Positions 44,738-53,241 of a stretch of 64,000 nucleotides of DNA are shown piece by piece. Position numbers and translations under genes: made by a program. Origin of the DNA: JAPPHA01 sp965220985. Its GTDB lineage: Bacteria > Pseudomonadota > Alphaproteobacteria > Rhodobacterales > Rhodobacteraceae. Below the pieces are notes generated by a model. That model searched no databases and had not been told where the DNA came from. It saw only the letters and a program-made list of their open reading frames with translations. Location: assembly GCA_965220985.1 (NCBI GenBank), contig OZ244854.1, forward strand, positions 4,154,001 through 4,218,000. Direction: 5' to 3'. Position 1 is the stretch's first letter, and each line of letters opens with the position of its first letter.

Positions 44738-46309
44738 GTGGCCAAGCACAAGACAGCAGCGGAGGCGGTCGCGCTCATACCCAATGGCGCGGTGATCGCG
44801 GTCAATTCGTCGAGCGGCCTGTGTTGCCCCGACGCCATTCTCGAGGAACTGGGCAATCGGTTCAGGGAAACCGGAGAACCCGGAAACCTGACAACCATTC
44901 ACCCGATTGCCGCCGGCGACTTTTTCGGGACCAAGGGCATCGATCACATTGCCATCCCCGGTTGTCTGACCCGCGTCATCGGCGGTTCCTATCCTTCAGG
45001 ACCGACCAAGGCCGACCCGCCGCTTATCTGGCAAATGATCACGAAGAACCAGGTGGCTGCCTACAACGTGCCGTCGGGAATCGTGTTCGACATGCTGCGC
45101 GAAGGGGCCGGCCACCGGCCCGGCGTCCTCACCGAGGTCGGGATGGACACCTTCGTCGACCCCGAGATCGAGGGTTGCGCCATGAACGACGCAGCGCGGG
45201 AAGCTCCCATCGTCAGGCGAGAGCGCTTCGACGGGCGGGAGTGGCTGTACTTTCCGGCCATCCGTCCCGATGTTGCCATCATCAGGGCGACCTCGTCGGA
45301 CCAGCGCGGCAATCTAAGCTACGAATCCGAGGGAGCCTATCTCGGCGCGGTTGAAATGGCGCTGGCGGCCAAGAACTGCGGGGGCATGGTCATCGCCCAG
45401 GTTCGTCGCGTCGCGGCCAACGGATCGATCAGGCCCCACGACGTTCACGTGCCGGGAATCCTCGTCGATCATGTCGTGGAAGCGCCCGACATGCTGCAGA
45501 CCACGGCGACTCCGTATGACCCGGCGATATCGGGCGAACTGATCAGGCCCATGGACAGCTTCAGCTTGATGGACTTCGGTATTCAGAAGGTGATCGCGCG
45601 GCGCGTGGCGCAGGAACTTCGGAAGGGCTGGATCGTCAACATCGGTTTCGGCGTGTCGGCCAACGTTCCCCGGGTGTTTCTCGAAGAAGGCCAGCACGGA
45701 TCGGTCACCTGGGTGATCGAGCAGGGCGCTGTTGGCGGAATTCCATTGCTGGATTTCAAGTTCGGCTGCGCGGCCAATGCGGAGGCTTTCGTGACATCGC
45801 CGCACCAGTTCTCCTTCTTCCAGGCGGGCGCTTTCGATGCATCGCTCCTGTCGTTCCTCGAGATCGGCGCCGATGGATCGGTGAACGTGTCTCGGCTTGC
45901 CATGACGCCTCATCGAACGGCTGGTGCCGGCGGGTTCGTCGACATCACTGCGCGCGCGCGGCGGATCGTGTTTTCGGGTACCTTTACTGCCGGGGCAAAG
46001 ATGTCGATCGATGACGGCAAGCTGCGCATCGATCAGGAAGGCAAGATCGCGAAGATCGTCCCCGCCGTCGACCAGATCTCGTTTTCGGGCAAGCGCGCCG
46101 TCGAAACGGGACAAGACGTGACCTACATCACCGAACGCGGGGTCCTGAACCTGACATCGGAAGGGCTGGTGCTGAGCGAAGTGGCGCCGGGCATCGATGT
46201 CAAGAAAGACATTCTCGATCAGGCAGATGCGCCCGTGAAGGTGTCTGACGAATTGCGCGTCATGGATGCGAGTCTGTTCCGACCCGATCTCATCGGCCTT
46301 CAGCCATGA
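44738..46309 (+). CDS. Class I acyl-CoA:carboxylate CoA-transferase (YdiF-like)
   Basis: This protein of 523 residues has fused alpha and beta CoA-transferase domains. The N-terminal half has AEAVALIPNGAVIAVNSSSGLCCPDAILEEL; the C-terminal half has the catalytic-Glu region VIEQGAVGGIPLLDFKFGCAANAEAFV. It would move CoA between a carboxylate and acetyl- or acetoacetyl-CoA, activating the island's substrate. GTG 44738 is chosen because GGAGG lies just upstream; a TTG at 44705 overlaps the operator. It overlaps the next gene (ATGA). Confidence 0.93.
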   Translation: MAKHKTAAEAVALIPNGAVIAVNSSSGLCCPDAILEELGNRFRETGEPGNLTTIHPIAAGDFFGTKGIDHIAIPGCLTRVIGGSYPSGPTKADPPLIWQMITKNQVAAYNVPSGIVFDMLREGAGHRPGVLTEVGMDTFVDPEIEGCAMNDAAREAPIVRRERFDGREWLYFPAIRPDVAIIRATSSDQRGNLSYESEGAYLGAVEMALAAKNCGGMVIAQVRRVAANGSIRPHDVHVPGILVDHVVEAPDMLQTTATPYDPAISGELIRPMDSFSLMDFGIQKVIARRVAQELRKGWIVNIGFGVSANVPRVFLEEGQHGSVTWVIEQGAVGGIPLLDFKFGCAANAEAFVTSPHQFSFFQAGAFDASLLSFLEIGADGSVNVSRLAMTPHRTAGAGGFVDITARARRIVFSGTFTAGAKMSIDDGKLRIDQEGKIAKIVPAVDQISFSGKRAVETGQDVTYITERGVLNLTSEGLVLSEVAPGIDVKKDILDQADAPVKVSDELRVMDASLFRPDLIGLQP

Positions 46310-47088
46310 CGGATTCGACGCTCGTCACCTTGCGCATCGAGAAGGGGATCGCGTGGCTCGGACTGAACCGCCCCGAAAAGCGAAACGCCCTGAACCTGGA
46401 GATGATCGAGCAGCTTCGCCTTCGCTGCGGCGAGATCGAAGCCGGCCCTGCCCGCGTGACAATCCTGTCCGGCACGGGTGGCGCGTTCTGCGCTGGCGGC
46501 GACATCGGCGCGTGGGGCAGCCTCTCGCCCGATGAATTCAGCCGGGACTGGATCCGCGCAGGTCATGTCGCTTTTGACGCTGTCGCGCGCTTGCGTACGC
46601 CTGTCATCGCGGTCCTCGACGGCGACACCTTGGGGGGCGGCCTCGAACTCGCTGCCTGCGCCGACTGTCGGGTTGCGGAAGAGCAGATCAGGATCGGGCA
46701 GCCCGAAACCGGAATCGGCGTGGTGCCGGGCTGGTCCGGGACCCAACGACTGGTCCGCAGATTCGGGGCGCAACCCGTCCGGCGGATGGCGCTCTTGGGC
46801 GAAGTGTTCACGGCAAGCGAGGCGCTGGCGCTTGGAATCGTCGATTCGCTGGTCCCGACCGGCGGCGGCCTGGCTGCGGCAGAGGAATTGGCGCGCAAGC
46901 TTGCGTCAAGGCCGCAACGCGCAACCGAGATCACCAAGATGATGATCAACGCGGCGGAAGGCGAGGAACACGAGCGCGTCATCGACTCTCTCGCAGGCGC
47001 CGTCGTTGCCGGCACGAAAGACCTTGCCGAAGGCATTGCCGCCTTTCGCGAAAAGCGCCCTCCGGTATTTGATCAAAACGACGACTGA
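46306..47088 (+). CDS. Enoyl-CoA hydratase/isomerase family protein
   Basis: This 260-residue crotonase-fold protein has the oxyanion-hole segments SGTGGAFCAGGDIGAWG and DTLGGGLELAACADCRVAEE, followed by IGQPETGIGVVPGWSGTQRL, whose Glu residues are the usual catalytic positions. It is translationally coupled to the CoA-transferase. It fits a beta-oxidation-like sequence with the acyl-CoA dehydrogenase of the same regulon. The last residues (PPVFDQNDD) are typical of the family end. Confidence 0.92.
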   Translation: MTDSTLVTLRIEKGIAWLGLNRPEKRNALNLEMIEQLRLRCGEIEAGPARVTILSGTGGAFCAGGDIGAWGSLSPDEFSRDWIRAGHVAFDAVARLRTPVIAVLDGDTLGGGLELAACADCRVAEEQIRIGQPETGIGVVPGWSGTQRLVRRFGAQPVRRMALLGEVFTASEALALGIVDSLVPTGGGLAAAEELARKLASRPQRATEITKMMINAAEGEEHERVIDSLAGAVVAGTKDLAEGIAAFREKRPPVFDQNDD

Positions 47089-47346
47089 AGACAGGCTTCC
47101 GGGCGTTTCAGATCATCGTTGGCCTGGCCGGCGTTGGTGAATCGAGAACGTTGTGAGGTCGCGATTACCCGAGGACACTGAGCGCAAGGCACCGCCCGTC
47201 ACCCCACCAGCCGGTCGTCGGGCGACTCACCTGAGCCCCTTTGCATGAATCGATGCGACGGTTCGTCGCGGTTGCTCACCCGATGAGTTGTTGACTCCCA
47301 GACTTGCTGATGTTCTCTTGAATGAGACAAGGACTGAGCGGGGATC
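47089..47346. other. Intergenic stretch between the enoyl-CoA hydratase and bpt genes
   Basis: 258 bases. I see no convincing terminator or RNA gene. The start of bpt has GGGG/GGGATC sequence just before the ATG rather than a strong GGAGG. Confidence 0.4.
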
Positions 47347-48111
47347 ATGCATCTCTCGGCACCAATCAAGACACGTTTTTTCGTGACGGCTCCGAATCCG
47401 TGCCCTTACAAGGACGGATACGCCGAGCAGCGCCTCTGCGTGACCATGCCCGAGAAAACTGACGGGATCATGAATGACGTTCTGTCACGACATGGATTTC
47501 GGCGGTCCCAGAACGTGCTCTACCGTCCCAATTGCCCGAACTGTCGATCGTGCCTTTCAACGCGGATTCGCGTGAAGGAATTCGCACCGAGCCGCAGCCA
47601 GCGGCGCATCATCAGACGCAACCGCAACCTCGTTCCGACGATCGCGCGCCCTCACAGCACTGTCGAACTCTACGAACTGTTCCGTCGTTATCTCGAAGAC
47701 CGCCACGACGATGGCGGGATGACGAGCATGGACTATCTGGATTTCTCCCGAATGCTGGAAGAGGCTCCCGAGCACACGCGCATGGTCGTCTATTCGGAGA
47801 CTTCCGATGACGGATCCCGATCACGGCCGGTTGCCGTCTGCCTGACCGACATTCTCTCGGATGGCCCGTCGCTGGTCTATTCGTTCTTCGAGCCGGACGT
47901 TCGCGGGCGCAGCCTCGGGACCTTCATGATTCTCGATCACGTCCGGATGGCGCGATTGCACGGCCTTCCCCATGTCTACCTGGGATACTGGGTGCCCGGC
48001 AGTCCGAAGATGGACTACAAGGGCCGGTTTTCCAATCTGGAGGTCTTTGTTTCCAACCGGTGGCAGAAACGCCACCAGCTTTCCGGCATTGGAAACGCCG
48101 CGCCAGCTTGA
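47347..48111 (+). CDS. bpt: Aspartate/glutamate leucyltransferase
   Basis: This 254-residue aminoacyl-tRNA-protein transferase adds Leu to N-terminal Asp or Glu of proteins, feeding the N-end-rule pathway. It has FFVTAPNPCPYKDGYAEQRL, the Cys pair region RPNCPNCRSCLSTRIRVKEF, and the C-terminal SFFEPDVRGRSLGTFMILDHV and LGYWVPGSPKMDYKGRF. All are family hallmarks. Monocistronic. Confidence 0.96.
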   Translation: MHLSAPIKTRFFVTAPNPCPYKDGYAEQRLCVTMPEKTDGIMNDVLSRHGFRRSQNVLYRPNCPNCRSCLSTRIRVKEFAPSRSQRRIIRRNRNLVPTIARPHSTVELYELFRRYLEDRHDDGGMTSMDYLDFSRMLEEAPEHTRMVVYSETSDDGSRSRPVAVCLTDILSDGPSLVYSFFEPDVRGRSLGTFMILDHVRMARLHGLPHVYLGYWVPGSPKMDYKGRFSNLEVFVSNRWQKRHQLSGIGNAAPA

Positions 48112-48209
48112 CGGCCTGAACCCGCCTCACCAAATCCTGCGCGTGCATGCGCCCGAGCCGAGCTGAACCGCCCGGCCACCCGTCTTCTGCTTCGGTCGTT
48201 TGGGCAGGA

Positions 48210-50564
48210 TCAGTGGGGCAAGAGGTTGGGAACGATCGTGACGATGTCGCGGAAGTACCACAGGATCGCGAGGCCGACGACCTGGATCAGCACGAACGGC
48301 GCCACGCCCCGATAGATGTGTCCTGTGGTGACCGACTTCGGCGCCACCCCACGAAGATAGAAGAGCGCGAATCCGAATGGTGGCGTCAAAAAGCTGGTCT
48401 GGAGATTGACCGCGACCATGATCGTGACCCACTTGGGATCAAGCTCCCCACCGTAAATGACCGGCCCCACGATCGGAATCACGATGTAGATGATTTCCAG
48501 AAAATCGAGCACGAAGCCGAGAACAAACAGCACCAGCATGACAATGAGAAACACCTTTTCCTCATTGTCAAACGACCGCAGGAACTCCTGTATGTAGTGT
48601 TCACCGCCAAACGAAATCACGACCAGGTTCAGGACCTGCGACCCGATCAGGATGGCGAACACCATCGACGTCACTTTCGCCGTCTCGCGCACGACCGGCG
48701 CGAGCACGGACGTTCTCAATAGCACCCAGCAGGCATAAAGCAGACCGCCGAGCGCAATGTGATAGCTGGCGAGACCGAAGATGATCGCGACCCAGTTCTC
48801 GAATGTCACATGCTCGATGTTGGCGCGAAGATCGAAATTGACGCCGATCAGGATCATGATCACCATGGCGAAAGCCGCAATCAGGATCACCTTGCCGCCA
48901 CGGCCGGTTTCCTCGAGCTTCTTGTAGGCAGCGAGCATGATGGCGCCGCCCGCACCGAGTGCCGCTGCGGGCGTCGGGTTCGTGATGCCGCCGAGGATCG
49001 ATCCCAGCACGGCAACGATGAGGACCAGCGGCGGGAACACCACCCTGAACAGTTCGTTGCGGGCCAGAGCGAGCGCTGCATGGCGTGAGCCGTAAAGAGC
49101 CAGAAGGGTGGGAACGGCGAGCAGCAAGGCCGCGACTCCGGGCGAGGTCGTTGGCGCGATCAGGAAGAAATCGACCGCGAACGCCAGCAGCACTCCGGCA
49201 CCACCAATCATCAATGGGCGTTTGTCCTGGCCGATGCGAACCCCCTGCCCCGTCGACATGATCAGGGCAAGAATGACGAACGCGACAAGTATTCCCGACC
49301 CGATGGGCGCCGCATTCTCGATCTTGACCAACCGAGCCGCCTCGATCTCCTCTTCGGTCAGTTCAACTGCCTGGGTGGTCAGTTCACCCGAGTCGATGAT
49401 GGCCTGCTGGGCGACCGCCTCTTCCCATTTCTCGATACCATGGAGTTCGATCATCGCGAGCCGACAGTCGTCCGATACGTTTGTCCTGAGGACGGCCTGC
49501 GCTGCACCGTCTGCAACCGACGAGATCGTGATGTCCTGATCCCCCGAGAGCTTGACGGCATTGCTTGCCAAGGAGAAGGCGAGGATCCCAGCCGGCACCA
49601 ACGCGAACCAGACAACGGCGTGCTGCCAGGTGATTCGATGTCCTTGACGACTTCCGGACAGCACCGGCGGCGCCTTCGACGGATTGAGCAGAGCAAATCC
49701 GAACGCATAGGTAGCGTAGAGAAGTGCCAGCATCACGCCAGGAAGGATGGCCGCCTGAAACAGCGTTCCAACCGAGACCACCGCCGCTTCGCCGAGGTAG
49801 GTCAGAGCATCAGAACATCCGACATCACTTGCTCTTTGTTCCTGCGCCGTCGCGTACAGGTCGCCTGCCAAAGTACCAAGCAGGACGATGACGATTGACG
49901 GAGGAATGATCTGGCCAAGCGTCCCCGATGCGGTAATGACGCCGGTTGCAAGCTCTGGCGAGTAATTGTTCCTGAGCATTGTCGGCAACGACAATAGCCC
50001 CATCGTGACCACGGTTGCTCCGACGATGCCGGTCGATGCCGCGAGGAAGGCCCCGACGACCACGACCGAAACGGCAAGCCCGCCAGGAAGGGGGCCAAAA
50101 ACGCGGGCCATGGTGGTCAGAAGATCATTCGCGATCTTGGAGCGCTCGAGCGTGATGCCCATGAGAACAAACATCAAAACCGCGAGAAGCGTTTCGATCG
50201 ATTGTCCGGCGATGACCCGTTCGTTCATTCGGTTGACGATGAACGAGAGGTTGCGCGTAACCGCTTGCTCCCAACCGCCCTCGAACAAGGAAGTCGTGAC
50301 TAGAGGCAAATCGGGGTAGCGGAAATGAGAGATGTCATATGACGAGACACCGGCCGCACGCAGGTCCTTGTAAGCGGCGCTCGTCGTGTCAATGACATTT
50401 TTTTGCAGAATTGCCGAATGGTCGAGCAGCGCCAGAATTCCGAATGCAATGATGGCCGCCCCCCCAATGGCGAACGCAACCGGAAAACCTGACAAAATGC
50501 CCGCGAAAAGGCAGGCAAAGACAATGATCAGACCAACTTCAACGCCGTCGAGTCCAAAGAGCAT
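48210..50564 (-). CDS. dctM: TRAP transporter large permease subunit, enlarged
   Basis: This 784-residue membrane protein is far longer than the usual DctM of about 430. The conserved TRAP core is split: GQSIETLLAVLMFVLMGITLERSKIANDLL and ASTGIVGATVVTMGLLSLPTML in the first half, FVLDFLEIIYIVIPIVGPVIYGGELDPKWVTIMVAVNLQTSFLTPPFGFALFYLRG in the last part. An extra polar domain (about residues 340-430) and added helices lie between. Such large forms occur in the mannitol/chloroaromatic group. Imports a carboxylate driven by sodium or proton gradient. Confidence 0.92.
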   Translation of the reverse strand: MLFGLDGVEVGLIIVFACLFAGILSGFPVAFAIGGAAIIAFGILALLDHSAILQKNVIDTTSAAYKDLRAAGVSSYDISHFRYPDLPLVTTSLFEGGWEQAVTRNLSFIVNRMNERVIAGQSIETLLAVLMFVLMGITLERSKIANDLLTTMARVFGPLPGGLAVSVVVVGAFLAASTGIVGATVVTMGLLSLPTMLRNNYSPELATGVITASGTLGQIIPPSIVIVLLGTLAGDLYATAQEQRASDVGCSDALTYLGEAAVVSVGTLFQAAILPGVMLALLYATYAFGFALLNPSKAPPVLSGSRQGHRITWQHAVVWFALVPAGILAFSLASNAVKLSGDQDITISSVADGAAQAVLRTNVSDDCRLAMIELHGIEKWEEAVAQQAIIDSGELTTQAVELTEEEIEAARLVKIENAAPIGSGILVAFVILALIMSTGQGVRIGQDKRPLMIGGAGVLLAFAVDFFLIAPTTSPGVAALLLAVPTLLALYGSRHAALALARNELFRVVFPPLVLIVAVLGSILGGITNPTPAAALGAGGAIMLAAYKKLEETGRGGKVILIAAFAMVIMILIGVNFDLRANIEHVTFENWVAIIFGLASYHIALGGLLYACWVLLRTSVLAPVVRETAKVTSMVFAILIGSQVLNLVVISFGGEHYIQEFLRSFDNEEKVFLIVMLVLFVLGFVLDFLEIIYIVIPIVGPVIYGGELDPKWVTIMVAVNLQTSFLTPPFGFALFYLRGVAPKSVTTGHIYRGVAPFVLIQVVGLAILWYFRDIVTIVPNLLPH

Positions 50565-50576
50565 GCCGCGGTCTCC

Positions 50577-51500
50577 TCAAGCCTCGGTGGGCCGTGGCCC
50601 TGTTTCGGTTTCGACATGCTGATCGTCAGCCGGGCCGACCAAGCTGTCGTCCCGGTCGAGATATCGCCCTTCGGAATTCTCGCCCTCGATGAATTCGAGC
50701 AACGACCGATAAAAGAACGCGACGCCCTGGACAAACATCATGCCGGCAAACGAAACAAGCAAGATCTTGAACAGGAAGTAACCGTCGAATCCGCCGGGCG
50801 AGAAACCAATCGTCTCGACATTCCACTTCAGAAGTCGGGCCTTGCGTTCCAGAAGCTCGAGCTTGTCAGATGCCGCGACCTTGGGGGTGACCAGATGCCT
50901 CCAAAGAAAGAACCAGCCGTACATCCATATGAACGACATGACCGGCAGAATGAAGAACAGCGAACCGAAGATGTCGATCGCGCGTTTGGCCCGAAATCTG
51001 ACACCCGCATAGAATAGATCGACCCGTACGTGCCCGCCTTGCACGAAGGTGTAGGCGCAGCACAGACAGACGACAATCGCATTGTAGAGCTTGAGTTCTT
51101 CGGCGAACCAGCTGAGGTCCTTGGTGACCACGTATCCGAAAGGTCCAATCGAAATTTCGGAAACGCGGAAAATTCGTTGCAGAAAGACGATCAAGATCTG
51201 CTGGAGCACCATGATCAGCCCCGCCCAGGCGAACAGCCGACCCACCCCGTTGCTGAAGCCCTCGAGAATCCGAACCACCAGCCACAAAAATGCGCGCCGC
51301 CACAAGCCGATCAGCAGCACGATGATGATCGCCACGATCACGACGAACAGAAATTCGTGTGACCCTCCATAATAGATGAAGCGGATCAGTGCCGTTCTGT
51401 CCGACCAGTTCAGCCACTCCATCGGGTGAGTTATGGCGTAACCGAAATTGTAGAAAGCGAGAGCCAGATTCGTAAAGAGCGCGGCCGCGAGGTCAAGCAT
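50577..51500 (-). CDS. dctQ: TRAP transporter small permease subunit, enlarged
   Basis: This 307-residue membrane protein is about twice the usual DctQ length. The typical core is in the middle: CLCCAYTFVQGGHVRVDLFYAGVRFRAKRAIDIFGSLFFILPVMSFIWMYGW. Extra N-terminal helices (TNLALAFYNFGYAITHPMEW, a VIVAIIIVLLIGLW-type segment) and a C-terminal cytoplasmic tail extend it. It precedes the large permease by 12 bases. The enlargement matches that of its partner subunit. Confidence 0.9.
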   Translation of the reverse strand: MLDLAAALFTNLALAFYNFGYAITHPMEWLNWSDRTALIRFIYYGGSHEFLFVVIVAIIIVLLIGLWRRAFLWLVVRILEGFSNGVGRLFAWAGLIMVLQQILIVFLQRIFRVSEISIGPFGYVVTKDLSWFAEELKLYNAIVVCLCCAYTFVQGGHVRVDLFYAGVRFRAKRAIDIFGSLFFILPVMSFIWMYGWFFLWRHLVTPKVAASDKLELLERKARLLKWNVETIGFSPGGFDGYFLFKILLVSFAGMMFVQGVAFFYRSLLEFIEGENSEGRYLDRDDSLVGPADDQHVETETGPRPTEA

Positions 51501-51628
51501 GCAGTCCTACTCCGTCCGTCGAAACGCCACGAAACACGCGGGTCTCAGGTTATCAGCTCGGGGTTGGTGATTGATGCCCCCGGACAGTTTTCTGCCCGGG
51601 GGCCGAGTTCATTGACCGGATACCGGCG

Positions 51629-52711
51629 TCAGCCGAGCACGCGGTCGCGCTGGAGGCGATACTCCGAAGTCGAATCGGTCAACCATTGCGACGATGACCT
51701 CATGGACGCCACATATTCCTCGTAGATCGATGCGAAGATTTCGTCGCCCATGTGCGTGTCGTAGACTTTCTGCGACGCAGCGCCAAATCCGTCCCAAACA
51801 CTGTCGGGGAACTTGAGGATCTTCACCCCGCCCGCCGCCAAACGCGCAAGCGCAGCGCCGTTGTGGTTGAGATACTGGCTCAGGTTCCAGACGTTTGCAT
51901 GACCGCAGGAGATCTCAATCGCCGCCTGCTGCTGTGATGTCAGGCTGTTGAACCTCTCGAGATTGACCGCAAGCGTCAGTCCGGCCGCCGGCTCATGGAA
52001 GCCAGCAGTGTAGTAGAACTTGGTGATTTCCTGGAAACCGGCCTTTTCGTCGGCCCAGGGACCGATCCACTCGGTTCCGTCGATCGCACCGGATGCCAGC
52101 GCCTGATAGACTTCGGCACCTGGCAAGTTCTGAACCGACGCGCCCATGTGACCAAGCGCCTCGCCTCCGAGACCTGGCATGCGGAACTTCAGACCATTGA
52201 AATCTTCTGGACCGGTGATTTCCTCGCGGAACCAGCCACCAGCCTGAGCGCCTGTGTTGCCTGCGAGGAACGACTTCAGGTTGAAGATCTCGCCAACCTC
52301 GTGGTGCCGCTCCATTCCACCGCCGTGATAATACCAGTTGTTCATCTCGGTCGCTGTCATCCCGAACGGAACGCCCGTGAAGAATGCGAGCGCCGGGTGC
52401 TGACCGGTGAAATAGTAATCAGCGGCATGGTACATGTCTGCCTGTCCTGACGACACAGCGTCAAAGACTTCGAGTGCACCTACCAGCTCGCCTGCAGCCT
52501 TGACCTCGATCTCGATTGATCCATCGGACATGGCGTTAACGTTATCTGCTACCTTTTGCGCGGCATCGCCCACGCCTGCCAGCCCACGGCCCCACGATGT
52601 CACCATCGTCAACTTGACCCGGTCTTGCGAAATTGCAGGCGCCGCCAGCGCGGTCGCGGCGACGGCTCCACCTCCGAGGGCAGAATTTTTCAAAAACGAA
52701 CGACGATCCAT
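51629..52711 (-). CDS. dctP: TRAP transporter substrate-binding protein, TakP-like
   Basis: This 360-residue periplasmic protein begins MDRRSFLKNSALGGGAVAATALAAPA, a Tat-type signal (RRSFLK). The mature protein has the DctP fold with FRMPGLGGEALGHMGAS, the conserved Arg for carboxylate binding, and AIDGTEWIGPWADEKAGFQEI, resembling the 2-oxo-acid-binding TakP of Rhodobacter. Substrate 2-oxo acids is a guess from that likeness. First gene of dctP-dctQ-dctM; GGAGG lies seven bases before the ATG. Confidence 0.92.
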   Translation of the reverse strand: MDRRSFLKNSALGGGAVAATALAAPAISQDRVKLTMVTSWGRGLAGVGDAAQKVADNVNAMSDGSIEIEVKAAGELVGALEVFDAVSSGQADMYHAADYYFTGQHPALAFFTGVPFGMTATEMNNWYYHGGGMERHHEVGEIFNLKSFLAGNTGAQAGGWFREEITGPEDFNGLKFRMPGLGGEALGHMGASVQNLPGAEVYQALASGAIDGTEWIGPWADEKAGFQEITKFYYTAGFHEPAAGLTLAVNLERFNSLTSQQQAAIEISCGHANVWNLSQYLNHNGAALARLAAGGVKILKFPDSVWDGFGAASQKVYDTHMGDEIFASIYEEYVASMRSSSQWLTDSTSEYRLQRDRVLG

Positions 52712-52732
52712 TGTCTTTCCTCCAATTCAATA

Positions 52733-52889
52733 ATCGGGCCGATCTGCCCGATCATTTTCTTTTCTCAATTGCAATAATCGAGCCGGACTGCCCGATCATC
52801 TTTCTTTTCTCAATTGCAATAATCGGGCCGGTTTGCCCGATTACCGTTCTTCCCTCCTTGACGATAACGATCAGGCCGATCTGCCCGAT
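52733..52889. repeat. Four tandem hairpin repeats upstream of dctP
   Basis: Four hairpins share the stem ATCGGGC / GCCCGAT with a 6-base loop: 52733-52752, 52777-52796 (one mismatch), 52822-52841 and 52870-52889 (one mismatch). Spacing is 44, 45 and 48 bases. The linkers are also alike (CAATTGCAATA, TTTCTTTTCTC). The array ends 22 bases before the dctP ATG. Function unknown: operator array, 5'-UTR structure or REP-like repeat. Confidence 0.85.
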
Positions 52890-53056
52890 CATCATTTTCG
52901 AGACGGACATTAAGCACATCGACGGCGCAACTACAATTGGAATCCCTGCACTCGTGAATTTCGACCCCAGGCAAAGCGCCCCGTCAGAGCGACCGACGTG
53001 CAAACCGCGCGTGTTGGCGGCCGACAAACGGGACATGAAATCGGTGCAATAATGGC
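52890..53056. other. Intergenic stretch between the hairpin array and the ilvB promoter
   Basis: 167 bases. A minus-strand frame of 95 codons runs through it into the hairpin array and would encode a repeated IGQxGxII peptide; it has no start signal and is not called. Confidence 0.4.
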
Positions 53057-53088
53057 TTGACCCGTTGGCAGGTCGACCATAACCTGCC
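53057..53088 (+). promoter_or_regulatory. ilvB promoter with an overlapping inverted repeat
   Basis: TTGACC (53057-53062), 17-base spacer, TAACCT (53080-53085). An inverted repeat GGCAGGT-N8-ACCTGCC (53067-53088) spans the -10 and is a candidate operator. Transcription would start near 53092, at or next to the leader-peptide ATG. Confidence 0.6.
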
Positions 53089-53092
53089 TGCC

Positions 53093-53155
53093 ATGATGAT
53101 GATCGTAATCGACGAACGACTTGCCGTGCCTGTGGGAGGTTGCGCGGTGGCTTGA
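53093..53155 (+). CDS. ilv attenuator leader peptide
   Basis: Twenty codons, MMMIVIDERLAVPVGGCAVA, then TGA. Seven of the twenty are Ile, Val or Leu (2 Ile, 4 Val, 1 Leu), the amino acids made by the pathway. No Shine-Dalgarno is seen and the predicted transcription start is at or just before the first ATG, so it is probably translated leaderless, as reported for some alphaproteobacterial leader peptides. Ribosome stalling at the Ile/Val codons would affect the downstream hairpins. Caulobacter ilvBN attenuation is a published precedent. Confidence 0.75.
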   Translation: MMMIVIDERLAVPVGGCAVA

Positions 53156-53175
53156 CGAGAACAGGCCATTGCGCA
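53141..53175 (+). promoter_or_regulatory. Leader RNA hairpin at the end of the leader peptide
   Basis: A 12-bp stem pairs 53141-53152 with 53164-53175 (nine Watson-Crick and three G-U pairs), covering the last leader codons and the bases before the terminator. GGAGGT at 53135-53140 could instead pair with the terminator arm ACCCCC with one mismatch, a possible antiterminator. Confidence 0.55.
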
Positions 53176-53180
53176 ATTGC

Positions 53181-53204
53181 ACCCCCTTCACGGGGGTTTT
53201 TTTT
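53181..53204 (+). terminator. Intrinsic terminator (attenuator) before ilvB
   Basis: Stem ACCCCC / GGGGGT with loop TTCAC, followed by a run of eight T (the first T closes the stem). It lies 26 bases after the leader stop and 38 before the ilvB ATG, the classic attenuator position. Confidence 0.85.
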
Positions 53205-53241
53205 GTCGCCCAGGCAACGTCATGCACGAAGGAGCGAAAAC

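Noticed and set aside
52733..52889. Tandem repeats considered as a CRISPR array
   Set aside because: Only four units at 44-48 bp spacing; the linkers between the repeats are themselves similar to each other, unlike spacers, and no cas genes are present.
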